From assembly GCF_000186865.1 (NCBI RefSeq), contig NW_008705566.1:1853699-1917698 (forward strand): a stretch of 64,000 nt of DNA, given 5' to 3'. The notes under the pieces are model-generated. The model was not told where the DNA came from, ran no database searches, and worked only from the letters and a program-made list of their open reading frames with translations. This DNA is from Aureococcus anophagefferens. Taxonomy: Eukaryota; Sar; Pelagophyceae; Pelagomonadales; Pelagomonadaceae. The position numbers and the translations under genes are program-made. Positions 1 through 9,452 of this stretch are shown piece by piece. Every line of letters begins with the position of its first letter. The stretch's first letter is position 1.

Positions 1-1430
1 CCGCCGACGTCCGCGGAGACGACCGCCAGCGCCGCGATCAAGTTTTCGACGACGAGGCACGCCTTGTCGTCGCCGCAGTGGAAGGCGTCGAGCGCCGCCA
101 CCAGGTCGCCGAGCGCGGCGCCCGCGGCGGCCCAGTCCTCGGCGACGAGCGCCTTGGCCGCGTCGTAGACCGCGTCCGCGACGTCGAGCCCGTCGACGAG
201 GATGTGGACGGGCGCCGCCGTGACGTTCGCGGCGCCGAGCTTCACGGCCTCGGCGGCGATCAAATCCGCGAGCGCGTCGAGCTGGCACGCGCGCGCCGCG
301 CCGCCGACGTCCCGCAGCGCCACGGAAAAGTCGAAGAGCCCCGCCTCGACGTCGCCCGCCGTGAGCGCCGCCGCGCCCTGGACGAAGAGGGTCTCGGCGT
401 CGCCGAGGTCCGCGGCGCAGTCGCCGGACGCGTCGGACCCGACGATGGCGAAGGCGTCGAGCAGGGCTTCGAAGAGGCCGCAGGCCTTGGAGTCGCAGCC
501 CGCGGAACGCAACGACAGGGCGAGCTTCGCGCAGGCGAGGCCCGCGGCCTTGGAGTCGTCCGCGGCCGCGGCCGCCGCGATGGCGGCCACGTCGCCGGAC
601 ACGTCCAGGCCCTCGACGGTCACGTTGAGCAGGACGCCCGGCGCGTCGGTGACGGTGACGTTCGCCGCCCTCAACTCGCCCGTCTCCTGCTGGAGCAGCG
701 CGGCGACGTCCGGCAGGCCGCAGGCGTCCGCGGCGCGCCCGAGGTCCGCCAGCGCCGCCACCGTCGCATTGAAGACGCCCGCGCCGTCGCCCTCGGAGAG
801 GCGCGAGACCGCCCGGGCGACGTCGCCGACGGCGTCCTCGAGGACGCCCTCGCACGCGGCCTGGTCCTGGAGGAAGATCTTCGCGCCGCCGAGCAGGCCC
901 TCGAAGAGGACGCAGGCCTCGAGCGCCGTTCCCGTCTTGCCGTCGCAGCTGAAGGACCCCTCGAGGGCGAGGATCAGATCACCGAGCGCCGCGCCCGCGT
1001 CCGACCCGGCGCCGTTCGCGGCGTCGTCGAGGATCCGGAGCACGTCCTCGGTGACGTTGAGGCCGAAGACGAGGGTCGTGAGCGCCTCGCCGGCGTAGTG
1101 GGCCGTCGCGTTGAAGCCCAGCGCGTTGGCGCCCTTCTCCAGGTAGTCGACGGCCAGGGGGACGTCGCAGTCGTCGACGGCGCGCGCGAGCGCGCGCGTC
1201 GACAGGTACAGGCCGTCGAGGGCCTGGGTGGCGGAGCCGGCCTCGATGGCGGCCACGGACGCGTTGAGCTGGCTCTCGAAGGCGCCTAAATCCCCGAGGC
1301 AGGTCGCGATCACGGGGCCCACGGAGGTGCCGTTGAGCTTGTCGAGGAGCGACTCCACGAGCGCCTCGAGGTCCAGGGCCCCGGCGACGCCGACGACGAG
1401 CAGGAGGACGAGGCGGGCGACCGTCTTCAT
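1..1430 (-). CDS. Secreted repeat protein, 3' end beyond window
   Basis: The reading frame opens at an ATG (1430-1428) and stays open to the window edge, about 476 codons, so the C-terminus is missing. The N-terminus (MKTVARLVLLLVVGVAGALD) is a clear signal peptide. The rest is acidic, Ala/Leu/Asp-rich and helical-looking. It is built from about three related units of roughly 150 residues. Each has a Cys-x(3-7)-Cys pair followed by LFEALL-like or VENLIAAL-like helices, and a module reading like ALGDLxxALxxxxC. Several Asn-x-Thr/Ser sites (for example NVTV, NATV, NGTS) fit a secreted glycoprotein. I do not recognise the family. The frame has no stop and is not interrupted, and long competing frames on the + strand are composition shadows. 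Function unknown. Confidence 0.8.
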   Translation of the reverse strand, partial: MKTVARLVLLLVVGVAGALDLEALVESLLDKLNGTSVGPVIATCLGDLGAFESQLNASVAAIEAGSATQALDGLYLSTRALARAVDDCDVPLAVDYLEKGANALGFNATAHYAGEALTTLVFGLNVTEDVLRILDDAANGAGSDAGAALGDLILALEGSFSCDGKTGTALEACVLFEGLLGGAKIFLQDQAACEGVLEDAVGDVARAVSRLSEGDGAGVFNATVAALADLGRAADACGLPDVAALLQQETGELRAANVTVTDAPGVLLNVTVEGLDVSGDVAAIAAAAAADDSKAAGLACAKLALSLRSAGCDSKACGLFEALLDAFAIVGSDASGDCAADLGDAETLFVQGAAALTAGDVEAGLFDFSVALRDVGGAARACQLDALADLIAAEAVKLGAANVTAAPVHILVDGLDVADAVYDAAKALVAEDWAAAGAALGDLVAALDAFHCGDDKACLVVENLIAALAVVSADVG

Positions 1431-1649
1431 GGTGGTTCGCGGGGGGCTTGGCCGACCAACTGCCGTTCGCCTTGACGAGACGAACGCGTCGAACGCGAGT
1501 TGGGGCTGCCGAGTCGGGCCAATCAGCTCGAAAAGCGGTTTTGGCACTAAGTCTTGAAAACCAAATCTAGCGAACAGCTCGGGGCTGCCTCTGCGCACCA
1601 CTCATCCGCTCCCGGCCCGCTCCGCCTTTCGTCGTCGCCCGCTGACACT

Positions 1650-2453
1650 ATGTCCAAGTTCATTCCGGAATCCGTCAACAGCTCCGTGCCCGGCCTCAGC
1701 ACGGCCACGGGCCTCGTCGACAAGACGACGGGCGCCCTCGACGACAATGTGCCTGGCATGAAGCACGTGTCCGGTGGGCTCGACCAGGGTATGGGCAAGC
1801 TCGGCGAGGGCGTCAACATGATCCCGGGCGCCCAGATGGCCCAGGACAACATGAACAAGGGCATGGGCGCCGTCGGCGACGGCGTCGGAAAGGTGCCTGG
1901 CATGGACCAGGTCAAGGGCGGCATCGCCGCCGTCCCGGGCGCGGACGGCACCATCCCGACGTCCGTCCCCGGCATGGACGGCAAGATCCCGGGCATGCCC
2001 GGCGGCGAGCCCCTCACGGAGGTGCCCGAGGACCTCGACGCCCTCGACAAGGACGCCCTCAAGGCGCTCGTGCTGAAGCTCAAGGAGGAACGCGACAAGC
2101 TCGCGTCGATGGGCATCCCGGGCGCGGGCATGGTCGGCGGCGGCGTCGGCCAGCTCCAGGGCGGCGTCGGCCAGCTCTCGGGCGGCCTCACGGGCGGCGT
2201 CGACCAGGGCATGGGCAAGCTGAACGAGGGCGTCAACATGGTCCCGGGCGCGAGCATGGGGAAGGACGCGCTCGGCAAGGGCACGGGCGCGCTCAGCGAC
2301 GGCGTCAACATGGTCCCGGGCTCGGGCATGGCCAAGGATGGCCTCGGCAAGGTGGCGGGCGGCGTCGACTCGGCGGTCGGCGCCGTCCCGGGCGGCACGG
2401 CCGTCAAGGACACGACGACGGGCTTCATCCCCGACAGCATGAAGTTCTGGTAG
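1650..2453 (+). CDS. Gly/Met/Val-rich internally duplicated protein, function unknown
   Basis: The protein has 267 residues, starting at MSKFIPESVN. An upstream in-frame ATG at 1554 would add 32 less ordered residues, so 1650 is preferred. The sequence is dominated by short motifs such as DQGMGKLxEGVNM and VPGxxMxK. The N- and C-terminal halves each hold a copy of one module of about 60 residues (roughly residues 40-95 and 190-255). They are separated by an acidic/charged helix (EVPEDLDALDKDALKALVLKL). There is no signal peptide or membrane segment. The look is that of a repetitive, probably flexible hydrophilic or amphipathic protein, loosely reminiscent of LEA or apolipoprotein-like repeats, but I cannot assign a family. 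Confidence 0.75.
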   Translation: MSKFIPESVNSSVPGLSTATGLVDKTTGALDDNVPGMKHVSGGLDQGMGKLGEGVNMIPGAQMAQDNMNKGMGAVGDGVGKVPGMDQVKGGIAAVPGADGTIPTSVPGMDGKIPGMPGGEPLTEVPEDLDALDKDALKALVLKLKEERDKLASMGIPGAGMVGGGVGQLQGGVGQLSGGLTGGVDQGMGKLNEGVNMVPGASMGKDALGKGTGALSDGVNMVPGSGMAKDGLGKVAGGVDSAVGAVPGGTAVKDTTTGFIPDSMKFW

Positions 2454-2838
2454 AACACCGAGGCGGCACCGAGCGCGCGCTCTGCTCGCTCCGCTGTACC
2501 CCCCGCAGCGTCGTCCGCGCCCCATTTCCCCCCACATAGCTGTCCAACCCCCCTCCCGCGTTCGCGCGACGTCGACCCCAAGTTGTAGCCCGAAGAGGGC
2601 CTAGTAAATCCGTCGCTTGCACCGTCGGTGGTGTGGTGCGCGGCGGGAGTCTGGCGGAGAAGCTCGGGCGGCCACTGCTCGGAAGCCCCGAAACTCAACC
2701 GTTACGCTGAGGCTCATGTCACGAGTCGTCCATCAACATCGCGGTCGCCGAGGCGCGAGCTGTCTGATCAGCGGCTTCGCCGTCGAAGTCGACATCCGTC
2801 GCTGCGCATCCAAGCCTCGAAGACTCGCCGCCGGCACC
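2454..2838. other. Intergenic stretch, no gene seen
   Basis: This holds the 3' flank of the Gly/Met-rich gene and the 5' flank of the TPR-Aha1 gene. A + frame runs through it into the next gene, but it is Arg/Ser-rich with no domain, so I treat it as untranslated. No RNA gene, repeat or splice-supported exon was recognised. Confidence 0.5.
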
Positions 2839-4014
2839 ATGATGAACTCGCCGTTTGGCGGCGCGCATCAGGACGTCCTCGGCCAGAAGCCGTCGGACCC
2901 CGAGTCGAAGGCGTCGCTCGTCGCCGAGATCAAGGACCGCGCGCGCAAGGCCTTCGCGCGCAAGGACATGCCCGTCTGCGAGGCGCTCTACACGAAGGCC
3001 ATCGAGACGCTGCCCGACGCGCCCCTCTACAGCAATCGGAGCGCCGTGCGGCTCACGCTGGGCAAGTTCGACGACGCGGCGAAGGACGCGTCGACGGCGA
3101 CGGAGCTCGACGGCGCGTACGCCAAGGGCTGGTACCGCCTGGGCCAGGCCAAGGAGAAGACGGAGGACTTCGCCGGCGCGCTCAAGGCCTACGAGGCCGG
3201 CGCGAAGCTCGAGCCCGACAGCAAGGTCTGGCCCGCGTCCGTCGTAAAGTGCAAGGCCGCGCAGGAGAAGTTCAAGCTCAAGCCGAAGAAGAAGGTCGAC
3301 GTCGCGCCGAAGATCGAGGCCTTCGTCAAGCCCGCGCCCATCGGCGACAAGACCAAGAGCGCCGCGCCGGCGGCCGGCGGCAAGTCCGACATGCGCGGCT
3401 ACAAGATCGACAGCCAGGGCCGGAAGACGACGTTCTTCAACAACGAGCTCAGCGACGAGGCCAAGGCCCTGATCGGCGACATCGCGCCGAAGAAGGTCGA
3501 GGCGCCCGTGTCCATGGCCACCAAGGCCGGCGAGTCGTCCTGGAACCAGGCCGGCACCTTCGAGTCCAAGGACCACACGAAGTGGGCCAAGGCGTGGCTC
3601 GAGGACAAGTTCGCGGACTTCATGGTCGACCTCCCCGACCGCCAAGTCGGCGCCGTGTCCGTGCCCTGCTTCCTCACGGTCAAGAAGTTCTCCGACTTCA
3701 AGGGCGACGCGTCGACGGCCCAGGCCCGGGGGAAGAAGAAGTGGGTCTTCGACGCGTCGTTCAAACTCGACTGGGAGTTCGCGCTCGACGACAAGGGCTC
3801 CGTGGCCAAGGGCTCCGTCGCCTTCCCCGACGTCTCCGGCGACGTCATCGACGAGGGCGACGCCCTCGAGTACGCCCTCGAGGTCGACTCCCTCACGCCC
3901 AACGACGCGTCCGCGCTCATCACCTCGCACATCAAGTCCGAGACCGCGGGCCTCCGACCCGCCGTCCGCGGCGTCGTCGCCGACCTCGTCGCCGAGTTCA
4001 GGGCGACGAAGTAG
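2839..4014 (+). CDS. TPR-Aha1 fusion, putative Hsp90 co-chaperone
   Basis: The predicted protein has 391 residues starting MMNSPFGGAHQD; the frame extends further upstream but without domain content. Residues about 30-135 are three TPR repeats of the STI1/CHIP type. They include YSNRSA and KGWYRLG, which carry the Asn and Lys/Arg of the carboxylate clamp that binds the EEVD tail of Hsp90/Hsp70. A Lys/Ala-rich linker follows. Residues about 225-390 match the N-terminal domain of the Hsp90 ATPase activator Aha1 (SSWNQAGTFESKDHTKWAKA, then the WVFDASFKLDWEF strand pair). In yeast and animals Aha1 has no TPR, so this joins an Hsp90-tail anchor to an Hsp90-ATPase activator in one cytosolic protein. 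The fusion lies in one uninterrupted frame. The role is inferred from the domains. Confidence 0.88.
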   Translation: MMNSPFGGAHQDVLGQKPSDPESKASLVAEIKDRARKAFARKDMPVCEALYTKAIETLPDAPLYSNRSAVRLTLGKFDDAAKDASTATELDGAYAKGWYRLGQAKEKTEDFAGALKAYEAGAKLEPDSKVWPASVVKCKAAQEKFKLKPKKKVDVAPKIEAFVKPAPIGDKTKSAAPAAGGKSDMRGYKIDSQGRKTTFFNNELSDEAKALIGDIAPKKVEAPVSMATKAGESSWNQAGTFESKDHTKWAKAWLEDKFADFMVDLPDRQVGAVSVPCFLTVKKFSDFKGDASTAQARGKKKWVFDASFKLDWEFALDDKGSVAKGSVAFPDVSGDVIDEGDALEYALEVDSLTPNDASALITSHIKSETAGLRPAVRGVVADLVAEFRATK

Positions 4015-4072
4015 GCGCGCCGGGCGCACCGGCCCCGCCCGAACCGCGCGTCTAACGGCGGCCAGTTTAACC

Positions 4073-4408
4073 TCACAGGTCGAGGCGGTAGCGCCGGTCG
4101 CGCTGGTGCTTCCGCGCCTTTCTGTCGTGCGCCGCGTTCTTCTTGTCCTCGCGCAGCTTCCGGTCTTTCCGCTGGAACTTGTTCCGCTTGCCCTTGCCGT
4201 CGAACTTGACCTGGTGCGCGTGCTTCCGGTCCGCGCCGTGGGACGCGGTGTGGCGCTGGACGTCCTGCGTGTAGAGGCCGTGGCGGGCCTTTTCCCGGTC
4301 GGTGATGCTCTTCGTCCGCTCCTTCGTCGACCGCTCCTTGGCCGTCTGCGGCCGCTCCGCCGCGGCGCACGCGAGCAGCGCCGCGACAGCGCAGGCGTAC
4401 GCGCGCAT
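4073..4408 (-). CDS. Small basic secreted protein, unknown
   Basis: The protein has 111 residues starting MRAYACAVAALLACAAAERP, a good signal peptide ending in AAA-E. The mature part is extremely rich in Lys, Arg, His, Asp and Gln, with runs such as KGKRNKFQRKDRKLREDKKN, no Cys and no hydrophobic core. It may be a disordered, polyanion-binding secreted or vacuolar protein. The upstream extension of the frame is Arg-rich without features, so the ATG at 4408 is chosen. It is divergent to the gene at 4617 and tail-to-tail with the TPR-Aha1 gene. Confidence 0.6.
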   Translation of the reverse strand: MRAYACAVAALLACAAAERPQTAKERSTKERTKSITDREKARHGLYTQDVQRHTASHGADRKHAHQVKFDGKGKRNKFQRKDRKLREDKKNAAHDRKARKHQRDRRYRLDL

Positions 4409-4491
4409 CCAGGCGCGGTTCGGGGGCTGCCCGCTAAAACGCGACTGCATCCAACGGAGGAGCAGGCAATGGAGCAGCCGTGTTGCATCAT

Positions 4492-4509
4492 CTCGCCTGC
4501 GCAGGCGAG
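4492..4509. promoter_or_regulatory. 18-bp perfect palindrome in a divergent promoter
   Basis: The sequence CTCGCCTGCGCAGGCGAG is perfectly self-complementary. It lies in the 208 bp between two divergently transcribed genes (starts at 4408 on - and 4617 on +). Its core TGCGCA resembles the dyad binding sites of dimeric transcription factors. A regulatory role is inferred from position and symmetry only. Confidence 0.35.
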
Positions 4510-4616
4510 CGCAGCGAGCTCGGCGCCACGAAGCAGAGGATCTCCGCGTCGCCGCTGATTTCGCCGCGATCCGCCATCCGCAGCACTTCAAAGCTGCATT
4601 AACACGCCGCACAACA

Positions 4617-4934
4617 ATGCGGCGCTTCCTCTGCTTCGTCGGCGCGCTCGCGCACGGCTCGACGGCGCTGGTCGCCCGGCCCGCGGCGGCCCTCCGTCGC
4701 CCGACGGCCGCCTCTTCGGTGCCGGTACCCGAAAACATCTACGAGGACGACGACCCGGAGAAGCCGCGCCTGATCACCGGCGACGAGGCCGACGCGTTCG
4801 TCGCCATGCTCGACGGGAGCGCCGCCACCGGCGGCGCGGAGCTCGTCGCCGAGCCCGCGGAGGCCGCGCCCGCGGAGGCCGCGCCCGCGGAGGCCGCGCC
4901 GAAGAAGCGCTGGGTGAAGCCGAGCGAGCGGTAG
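4617..4934 (+). CDS. Small protein with plastid-type presequence
   Basis: The protein has 105 residues. It begins MRRFLCFVGALAHGSTALVA, a signal peptide followed by an Arg/Ala-rich stretch with few acidic residues (RPAAALRRPTAASS). That is the bipartite layout of heterokont plastid proteins, with Leu in the place of the usual Phe. The mature part is short and acidic, with a triple tandem repeat (EAAPA, 15-bp DNA unit near 4858-4902) and a basic C-terminus KKRWVKPSER. No family was recognised. Plastid targeting is an inference. Confidence 0.6.
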   Translation: MRRFLCFVGALAHGSTALVARPAAALRRPTAASSVPVPENIYEDDDPEKPRLITGDEADAFVAMLDGSAATGGAELVAEPAEAAPAEAAPAEAAPKKRWVKPSER

Positions 4935-4973
4935 CTGCTACGTAACGGACCGGGCCGCACGCCGAATGGTTCC

Positions 4974-7900
4974 TTACTGGTAGGTCCTCACGTAGTAGGG
5001 CGCGGGCATGGGCGGCGCGGCCGGGATGCTCGGGTGCGGCCGCGGCGCGGCGAAGGGGAACGACTCGAGGAGGTCCGCGGAGTGCGCGCCGGCCTTGGCC
5101 GGGGCCGTGTGCACGTTGCGGACGCGCGGCGAGTCGGCGCCCGGGCCGCCGCGGGCCGGCCGCTCGGGCGTGAAGTGGGCGACGCCGTACTTGGCCGCGG
5201 CGGCGTCGTCGACGACGAAGCGGCCGTCCCAGGGCGGCCGGTGCTTCTTCGGGGACCCGACGCCGCCCGGCGGCGGCCGCGCGGCGCCCGCGGACCGCGG
5301 CTTCCGCGGCGACGGCGCGCGGGGCTGCTGCGACGCCGCCCGCGGGTTCGCGGACTTGGGCCGCGCGTCCAATTCCTCCGGCGCCGCGGCGTGGTCCGCC
5401 GCCGCCGCCTGCTTCGCGGCGCGCGGCGTCGCGGACCGGCTCGGCCGCGCGCGCGGCGGCCGCTGCGGCGACCGCTTCGGGCTCAGCTCGCCCGCGTGGT
5501 CCGGGTCCCAGCGGCCGATGGGCGTCGGCACCATGCTGTCGTCCCACTCGGGCTTGGGCTTGGGCCGCCGGTACGTCGCGGGCCGCGGGTAGTCGCGCGC
5601 CGCCGCGTCCAAATACGCGTAGACCAGCGCCGCGTCCTTGTCGCAGCGCACGCGAAACCCCCGCGGCGGCCGGTGCCGCGCGCCGACGACCATGAGGTCG
5701 CCGTGCTTCGTGATCGACGGGAGCACGTAGTCCTTGGCCGGGCCGCCCAAATCCTCGGCGAACGCCGCCAGCGCCGCGTCCGCGCCGCCCGCCCCCGGGA
5801 ACCCGTCGAGGAGGTCGAAGTCGCCGTCCAACAGCGGCACGCGCCGCGCGGCGACGGCCTCGAGCGCGGCCGCGGCGGCCCGCGCCGCGCGGTGGGCCGC
5901 CGCGACCGCGCCGTCGGCCGCGTGCGCGCGCGCCTCGCGCCACCGGCGCCGCTCGCGGTCCAGCGCGGCCTCGGGCGACGCCTCCAGCAGCGTGACGCGG
6001 TCCGCGGCGGCGGCGGCGAAGGCCTTGGCGACGATGGCCGCGGAAAAGACGCGCGCGCTCTCCGCCTCGGCCGCCGCGCGCGCCGCCGCGCGCTGGTCGT
6101 CCGCCTTCTTCTTCGCCGCGGCCGCCTTGGCGCGCTCCTTCTCGACGATCTCCGCCTTCTTCTTCGCCGCGAGCTCCGCGGCGGCCTGGCGGTCCCGCTC
6201 CGCGCGCCGCGCCATGTCCTCGCGGCGCTTCGCGGCCGCGAGGTGGTCCGCCTTCCGTTTCGCGATCGCGACGCGCTTCAGCTCGCGCGCGCGCTCGCGG
6301 TCGCGCTTGCCCTTCTCCGCGGCCAACACCCGCTTCGACTTGGCGGGGCCCGCGGCCTCGACGGGCTGGCCGCCCCAGCGCGACTTCTTCTCCGTCGCCG
6401 GCGACTTCTTCTTGCCCGGCGGCTTCGGCGCGGGCGACCCGAGCCGCGTCGACAGCGCGTCCGCGGCGCGCCGCGACTCCTCGGCGCGCCGCCGCTCGTC
6501 GTCCTCCGCGGCCCGGTCCAACATCTCGAAGACGCGCGCGGCCTCGGCGGCCGCGGCCTTGGCGCTCTCGACCTCCTCCCGGCGCCGGTGGACGAGCTCG
6601 GCGACGCGCGCGGCCTCGGCCGCGGCGCGCGAGATGCGGCGGTTCGTCGGGTCCGCGGCCGCCGCCGCCGCCGCGGCCTCGCGCGCCGCCGCGGCGGCCC
6701 GCTCGGCCCGCAGCCGCGCCAGGGCCTCGGCCTGCTCCGCGGCCTGCGACGCGCGGCGCACCTTCGACGCGCGCGCCTCCTCGTCCGCGGCCTCCTTGGC
6801 GAAGCGCTCGGCGAGCTGGAGCGACGCCAGGGCCGCGGCGGACATGCGCCGCCCCTGCGTGACCATGGACGCGCGCGCGTCGTCGTAGGGCGCGCCGTCG
6901 TCGTCGTCGCCGGCGTCGGAGCGCCGCCAGCCGTCGTCGAGGTCGTTGATCGCCGGCGCCTGGGCGACCATGGACCCCCGCGCGTCCGGCGGCGCCGCCG
7001 GCGCCGCGCGGAGCGCGCGCTTCGCGTCGAGGGCCGCCTCGTTCGCCGCGACGCGGTCCAGGTCCTCGTCGCGCTCCTGCTTCAGGCGCAGGAAGTCGGC
7101 GACGCGCGCGGCCTCGGCCGCCGCCACGGAGAGCCGCCGGCTCGCGTCGCGCGCGGCGGTCTCCTCGTCGGCGCGGTCCGCCGCGCGCCGCGCGAGCAGC
7201 AGCGACACGCGGCACGCGTCCGCCGCGGGCTTCGACACGTCGCTCGTGCCGACCAGCTCCCGCGTCGACAGCGACTGGAACGTCGCGAAGGTCACGGGCT
7301 CGGCGAGGGACGACTCGTCGTCCGAGTCCTCCCAGTCCCCGAAGTGCGCGGCGAGCGCCGCGTCGCGCTTCCGCCGCTCCTCGGCCTCCGCGGCCTCGCG
7401 GGCCAGCGCCGCGGCCTTGGCGTCCATGGACGCGCGCGCCCGCGCGGACAGCCGCCGGAAGTGCTCGAAGCGCACGGGCTCCGCGTCCTCCCCGTCGCCG
7501 TCGCTGTCCTCCCAGTCGCCGAAATGCGCCGCGAGCTCGTCCGCCCTCGCGCGCGCGTCCCGCTGCGCCACGAGCTCCGCGGCGATGCGCTCCTGCGACG
7601 CCTTGTTCGCGCGGAACGTCTCCGACGTGTGGATCTTCGAGAAGCAGCCGAACGTCACGGGCCCGAGGTCCTCGTCGTCGTCGTCGTCCGCCGCCGGTTC
7701 CGACACGTCGGCGGGCCTGACCTTCTCGGCGGGCTTCGTCGGCGCGCTCAGGCGCTCGAAGGTGCGGAACGTCACGGGGCCGAGCTCCAGCGACTCGTCG
7801 TCGCTCGGCGGCTCGCGGGGCTCCGCGGCGGCCTCGGCGACGGCGGGCTCCTCGGCGATCTGCGCGGGCATGGTCGGCGCCGGCGCCTGGGACTGGGCGG

Positions 7901-8572
7901 ACGTCGCCAGCGCGTTGAGGTCCCGCGCGCTGTCGCGGACGACGAAGCGCTGGAGCTCGAACGCCGCCTTCTCCGACGTGAGCGCGTCGNNNNNNNNNNN
8001 NNNNNNNNNNNNNNNNNNNNNNNNNNNNNNNNNNNNNNNCCGCTCTGCTGGCGGCCCGGGTCCGGCAGCAGGAAGATGGACGCGCCGACGAGGGACTTGT
8101 CGTTGCTCGTCGCGTCGCCGCAGTCGCCGGGGAGCCGGACGACGGAGAGCACGCCGACGCGGCCGACGACGTGGCGCGGCTCGACGATGAAGGTGCGGCC
8201 CGCGTAGATGTTCGGCACGCGCAGCGCGCTGCCGCCGTCGCGCTTCGGCCGCGGCTGGACGCCGCAGTAGAACTCGACGACCGACGTCGTAACCTCGTCG
8301 CCGTCCGGCGACGTCCGCAGCGGCACCCTCTCGCCGTAGGTGAGGCGCATGGGGTGGCGGTTGTCGAGGATGACGCCCTCGCGATTCTCCGGCATCTCCG
8401 GCAGCGCGCAGAACTCGGGCGTCAGCGGGCTCGGCGCCGCCTCGGCGACCGTCGGCGCCGGCGCCCGCTCCGGCGCCTGGCTCGAGCGCCGGAAGGACTT
8501 GGCGAAGCCACGGATGGACATGCGCGTCGACTGCTTCCGCGCCACCTCCTTGGCCGCCACGATCTGCTCCAT
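4974..8572 (-). CDS. Large repeat and coiled-coil protein, interrupted by an assembly gap
   Basis: The start is the ATG at 8572 (MEQIVAAKEVARKQSTRMSI). About 178 residues follow up to a run of 50 N, and the frame then continues to the stop at 4974. The two sides are in different apparent frames because the gap length is arbitrary. After the gap come four repeats of the form xPVTFxxFxxLS, each preceded by an acidic run. Two of these are also preceded by HFGDWEDSD. Then follow several hundred residues of Ala/Glu/Arg-rich coiled coil, and a basic, Pro-rich tail (SPRKPRSAG) ending in YYVRTYQ. No signal peptide or TM segment is present. I do not recognise the family; a cytoskeletal or scaffold role would suit the layout but is a guess. 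Confidence 0.75.
7990..8039. other. Assembly gap (50 N)
   Basis: A run of exactly 50 N, most likely a placeholder of unknown true length. It lies inside the large coiled-coil gene, and the reading frame changes across it. Confidence 0.98.
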
Positions 8573-8650
8573 GGCGACCGAGTCGCGCCCGGCCGCGCGC
8601 CGACGACGACGACGATGTGCCGGGCAGCCTCACTGCGATCGGTTTCAGCA

Positions 8651-8692
8651 CTCGAACTTGCACTCGAGATACTTCAGGAGTGCAAGTACGAG
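8651..8692. repeat. 15-bp inverted repeat (hairpin)
   Basis: CTCGAACTTGCACTC at 8651-8665 is matched by GAGTGCAAGTACGAG at 8678-8692 with one mismatch and a 12-nt loop. It lies in the 327-bp interval 8573-8899 between the start of the coiled-coil gene and the end of the UBM-protein gene. I see no coding sequence in that interval. It could be a transcript hairpin or a short mobile-element relic. Confidence 0.5.
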
Positions 8693-8899
8693 AAGATGCC
8701 CTTTTTTGAATTGGGAGCTGCGCGTGCGATTGGGGACGGCGCGTCGCCGCGCGCGGCTCGCAGCGCCGCGGGACGACGGCGACCCCAGCCAGCCGCGGCA
8801 CACGTCTTCCTGGCGTTTCTTATGAACTTGGCGGCGCGCGCGCGCTCGGTCGTCGCGGGGCCGCGGCGCCGGCGGACCCCGCGGGTTTCGGCTCGTCGC

Positions 8900-9452
8900 T
8901 CACGCGGCGGCGGCCTCGGCCTCGGCCTCGGGCTCCGCCGCGGGCTCCGCGGCCTCCTCGGCGGCGGGCTCCTCGGCGGCGGGCTCCTCGACGGCCGGCG
9001 GCGGCGACGTCCAGTAGTTGTCCATCTGGCTGTCCAGCGCCTTGCCCGGGTCGCTCTTGTACCAGTAGGCGTCCATCTCCGCCTCGAGCTCCTCCGCCGT
9101 CTTCGACTTCTCCTTCTCGCCCTTGCCGCCCTTGCCGCGGCCGCCGCCGCGGCCGCCGGCCTTCTTGCCGCCGCCGCGGCCGCCGCCGCCGCCGCGGCCG
9201 CCCTGCTTCTTGCCCTGCTGCTTGCCGGGCGACTTCTTGCCGGCGGCCGCGGGCTTCTTCGTCGCGACGACGACCTTCATCCTGCGCGGGGCGCGCGCGT
9301 CGGCGGCGGCGCGCGCGGAACAGTAACGCAGGAACATGCGTCTTCTTGCCATTCCCTTGCTTGGCCTTGTTGTTCTGCTGTTTCTTAGCCGGAGACTTGG
9401 CGCCGCCGCCCTTCTTGTTGTTGCCTCTGCCGCCCTTCCCTTGCTTCGCCAT
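8900..9452 (-). CDS. UAP56-binding-motif (FoP/ALY-like) basic protein, two exons
   Basis: Exon 1 is 9452-9340 (MAKQGKGGRGNNKKGGGAKS...) and exon 2 is 9281-8900. The 58-nt intron 9339-9282 has a GC donor (GCATGT) and a CGCAG acceptor. This is the pairing that joins the Lys/Gly-rich exon in frame to exon 2 (...GKK-T-MKVVVATKK). The 164-residue product has a Lys/Gly/Arg-rich RGG-like body. A conserved acidic block follows with two copies of a motif close to ELEAEMDAYW / LDSQMDNYW, then an Ala/Glu tail. That duplicated motif is the UAP56-binding motif of mRNA-export adaptors such as CHTOP/FoP and ALY/REF, implying a nuclear role in mRNA packaging and export. If exon 1 is not used, translation could start at 9280. 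The gene is divergent to MAD1. Confidence 0.72.

Noticed and set aside
5034..8207. A 1,057-codon + strand frame opposite the coiled-coil gene
   Set aside because: Arg/Gly-rich shadow frame, and it runs through the assembly gap.
9280..9336. MFLRYCSARAAADARAPRR as the N-terminus of the UBM protein
   Set aside because: It is the intron read through in frame. Splicing with the GC donor joins a Lys/Gly-rich exon that matches the character of the rest.
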